From the NCBI GenBank assembly GCA_947038155.1, contig CAMQVH010000010.1, positions 1 through 64,000 on the forward strand: a stretch of 64,000 nt of DNA, in the 5' to 3' direction. Under the pieces are notes generated by a model. The model was given only the letters and a program-made list of their open reading frames with translations, was not told where the DNA came from and searched no databases. The stretch's first letter is position 1, and every line of letters begins with the position of its first letter. Shown in pieces: positions 63,625-64,000 of this stretch. A program made the translations under genes and the position numbers. The DNA comes from an uncultured Bacteroides sp. (GTDB lineage: Bacteria; Bacteroidota; Bacteroidia; Bacteroidales; Bacteroidaceae).

Positions 63625-64000
63625 TTAGAAACTAAGGTTTATTCCGAAATTGACCGAACGTGAAGGCGGCACTCCGTACAAGTCGACTCCAAAGAACTGC
63701 GGATCCATATTCTTACTCACTTCCGGATCCCAACCGGAGTATTTGGAGAACAGCAGCAGGTTGTCTCCCTGAACGTACATACGAAGCCCTTTCAGGCGAA
63801 TCTTCTGTAACATTACTTGCGGGAATGTATAACTGAATGTCAGAGAACGCAGCCGGATAAAAGAACCGTCTTCCAGAAAACGGGTGGAGTTCTTGCTATT
63901 GTGTCCGCACAATGTATTGACCGCACGCGGATATTTATCCGAACTTCCCGGAGCTGTCCAGCGATTCTTCGCGACATCTTCCGTGATAGCCATCCGGTAA
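63625..64000 (-). CDS. SusC-like TonB-dependent transporter, C-terminal fragment
   Basis: The frame is open to the right edge, so only about the last 125 residues are seen. They show the end of a 22-strand barrel: FLEDGSFIRLRSLTFSYTFP, LKGLRMYVQGDNLLLFSKYSGWDPE and the terminal VNFGINLSF ending in Phe. These are typical of SusC proteins. It pairs with the SusD-like gene downstream and leads the second locus. Confidence 0.92.
   Translation of the reverse strand, partial: YRMAITEDVAKNRWTAPGSSDKYPRAVNTLCGHNSKNSTRFLEDGSFIRLRSLTFSYTFPQVMLQKIRLKGLRMYVQGDNLLLFSKYSGWDPEVSKNMDPQFFGVDLYGVPPSRSVNFGINLSF

Noticed and set aside
1..64000. tRNA or rRNA genes, prophage, integrase or conjugative modules
   Set aside because: No cloverleaf-like tRNA ends, rRNA blocks, integrase, portal, terminase or tra-type proteins were recognised; I could not run a tRNA or rRNA scan.

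Overview
The window looks like a chromosome segment of a gut Bacteroides (Bacteroidota). The signs are SusC/SusD pairs, a one-protein hybrid two-component regulator, GH92/GH97 enzymes, weak AT-rich ribosome binding sites, and TAnnTTTG promoter boxes of the Bacteroides sigma-ABfr type in front of several genes. I cannot name the species.

Layout. (1) 1-281: the 3' end of a NUDIX hydrolase gene, then a repeat-rich spacer. (2) 814-20871, minus strand: a polysaccharide utilisation locus read right to left. It holds a hybrid regulator with a degenerate kinase, SusC, SusD, two GH92 alpha-mannosidases, a basic-secretory-family metalloprotease, a GH92-GH43 fusion and a GH97. The likely target is an alpha-mannoside-rich glycan or glycoprotein. 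(3) 21617-31193, minus strand: housekeeping genes, namely glmM, a DUF4827-like lipoprotein, a DHH phosphoesterase, a ComEC-like protein, rpe, fmt, a ClC channel and threonylcarbamoyl-AMP synthase. (4) 31272-54782, plus strand: a thioesterase gene, then 21 tightly packed, mostly overlapping genes (31849-54782) that form an aryl-polyene/flexirubin-type biosynthetic cluster. (5) 54843-56807: three small secreted proteins of unknown role with their own promoter, closed by a strong terminator. (6) 57550-64000, minus strand: a second Sus-type locus with a SusC fragment, SusD, two phosphodiester-glycosidase (NAGPA) family proteins, a BACON/leucine-rich-repeat lipoprotein and an alkaline phosphatase.

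How the genes work together. In the polyene cluster a tyrosine ammonia-lyase-like enzyme should make a hydroxycinnamate starter and an AMP-forming ligase should activate it. Two acyl carrier proteins, three Cys-His-His ketosynthases, ketosynthase-like partners, a ketoreductase and two hot-dog dehydratases would extend it into a polyene. A methyltransferase, acyltransferases and a glycosyltransferase would decorate it. A LolA-like protein, a lipoprotein and an MMPL pump would move it to the outer membrane. No dialkylresorcinol (DarA/DarB-like) genes are visible, so the product is probably an aryl polyene lipid, not a full flexirubin. In the last locus, two NAGPA proteins plus a phosphatase and no classical glycoside hydrolase suggest a phosphodiester-linked glycan as substrate.

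Several long spacers (about 376-740, 21234-21474, 57092-57349, and a small one near 23805) are mosaics of short words repeated in both orientations. They are not CRISPR arrays or recognisable insertion sequences.
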